The position numbers were made by a program, and so were the translations under genes. A stretch of 64,000 nucleotides of DNA from Eriocheir sinensis (Eukaryota; Arthropoda; Malacostraca; Decapoda; Varunidae), in contig NC_066553.1 of NCBI RefSeq assembly GCF_024679095.1, positions 5,254,737-5,318,736 of the forward strand. The letters are read 5' to 3'. The notes below the pieces were generated by a model. The model was not told where the DNA came from, made no database searches, and saw only the letters and a list, made by a program, of their open reading frames with translations. This document shows, piece after piece, positions 63,076 through 64,000 of this stretch (its first letter is position 1; each line of letters starts with the position of its first letter).

Positions 63076-63274
63076 TCGCTACTGAAACAAAAATCCAGGT
63101 AAAAGCGTGTAGCCAGGTGTTCCCGTGTTATTCCCACCTGCCGTCCCTCACCTTTACGCCGCACAGGACCGAACAGAAAAAGCAGCAGCGTCATGTGTAC
63201 TGTATGACGTGTAAAAGCATGTGGCGGGCTGGCTGTTCCTGTTCCTCTGCTCTCTTGTTTTCGTTTTTATGTCG

Positions 63275-63885
63275 GGGAGAGGAGGAAAGCCGGAGGGTTA
63301 AAAATAGGGCACGGGGTCTCCATAATACTAAGAGGAGGAAGACCAAATTTTGCCGAACGGTTAAAAATAGGGTGAGGTCTCCATAATACTAAGAGGAGGA
63401 AGATCAAAGTTTTGTCGGCAAAAATAAGGTCGGAGGGCTAAAAATAGGGAACGAGGTCTCCAAAACACTAAAAGAAAGAAGACCAATGTTTTGTCGATAA
63501 GAGGAGGAAGGCCGAAGGGTACAAAATAGGGAACGAGGTCTCCAAAACACTAAGCGGAGGGAGACCAATGTTTTGTCGATAAGAGGAGGAAGGCCGGAGG
63601 ATTAAAAATAGGGAACGAGGTCTCCATAATACTAAGAGGAGGAGGACCCAAGATTTGTCGGTAAGAGGAGGAAGGCCGAAGGGTTAAAAATAGGGAACGA
63701 GGTCTCCAAAACACTAAAAGAAAGAAGACCAATGTTTTGTCGATCAGAGGAGGAAGGCCGAAGGGTTAAAAATAGGGAACGAGGTCTGCATAATACTAAG
63801 AGGAGGAGGACCCAAGTTTGTCGATAAGAAGAGGAATTCCGAAGGGTACAAAATAGGTCACGAGGTCTCCAAAACACTAAGGTTG
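63275..63885. repeat. 82 bp minisatellite, eight units
   Basis: A GAGGTCTCCA landmark occurs at about 63313, 63374, 63453, 63535, 63617, 63699, 63781 and 63861, spaced 61, 79, 82, 82, 82, 82 and 80. Units contain CACTAAAAGAAAGAAGACCA or an AGGAGGAAGACC variant, TGTTTTGTCGATAAGAGGAG and GGGTTAAAAATAGGGAACGA. Unit length is not a multiple of three. Confidence 0.95.
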
Positions 63886-63889
63886 GTAT

Positions 63890-64000
63890 CATAAAACACT
63901 TTCGCCTCTCACATCAACTATTTCAGAAGGTCAAAGAGGGGATCAATCGGGTTCTATTGAGTGTTTTCTTAAATTCACGGTACAGATGAAGGGTCAAACT
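63890..64000. mobile_element. Dispersed repeat family 4, copy 2 (truncated by window end)
   Basis: ACTTTCGCCTCTCACATCAA, CTATTTCAGAAGGTCAAAGA, GATCAATCGG and a TTGAGTGTTTTCTTAAATTC segment align with 52470-52560. It continues past the window edge, so size and ends cannot be set. Confidence 0.6.

Noticed and set aside
63275..63885. CRISPR-like array
   Set aside because: 82 bp units are similar over their whole length, with no short-repeat and unique-spacer structure.

Overview
This 64 kb window reads as intergenic or deep-intronic DNA from an invertebrate animal, most likely a decapod crustacean (crab- or shrimp-like). The evidence is very long pure dinucleotide and trinucleotide microsatellites, kilobase-scale purine/pyrimidine tracts, tRNA-derived SINEs and decayed CR1/jockey-like non-LTR retrotransposon tails. 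The taxon is inferred from repeat style, not from a marker gene. I found no intact host protein-coding gene, rRNA gene or functional tRNA gene. The long open frames (up to 613 codons) are translations of (CT)n, (GA)n, (CA)n, (GGA)n, (GTA)n or TTCC-type repeats and carry no protein signal.

Layout. 1-140: edge fragment of a non-LTR reverse transcriptase. 700-2545: purine tract. 2546-3750: TCTG, GGAT and CTGA minisatellites. 3781-5113: dense microsatellites. 5332-6070: decayed reverse-transcriptase 3' end amplified into five ~140 bp units. 6520-8930: pyrimidine-rich arrays with a tRNA-derived SINE at 8251. 9075-10032: a MITE and a full-length SINE. 10310-12480: pyrimidine minisatellite, (GT)n and (GGA)n. 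12785-13515 and 15610-15965: two more retrotransposon tails. 16093-17278: ruined PIF/Harbinger-like DNA transposon with a dead Myb/SANT-like reading frame, invaded by two MITE copies. 17415-34250: almost pure tandem repeats, with a SINE at 29613. 34459-36655: cluster of broken SINEs and related repeats. 37208-37550: MITE. 38180-38930: best-preserved retrotransposon tail. 39187-54180: (GA)n, purine tracts and GGT-rich arrays.

The last 10 kb is the most structured part. It holds a ~134 bp satellite (54268-55520), a SINE whose tRNA-like promoter is interrupted by (GA)n (55892-56288), and a GC/CpG-rich possible conserved element (56390-56690). It also holds a ~150 bp satellite (56680-59700) split cleanly by an 808 bp inverted-repeat transposon (58331-59138), and a 1.19 kb pogo/Tigger-like element (59854-61044) containing a 399 bp near-perfect palindrome. 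Two more minisatellites (61070-61690 and 63275-63885) follow.

No genes act together here. The biology is layered: microsatellites grow inside or beside mobile elements, mobile elements land in satellites, and retrotransposon tails become satellites. The most interesting observation is a ~100-135 bp repeat found three times, each time bounded on both sides by (CT)n/(GA)n.
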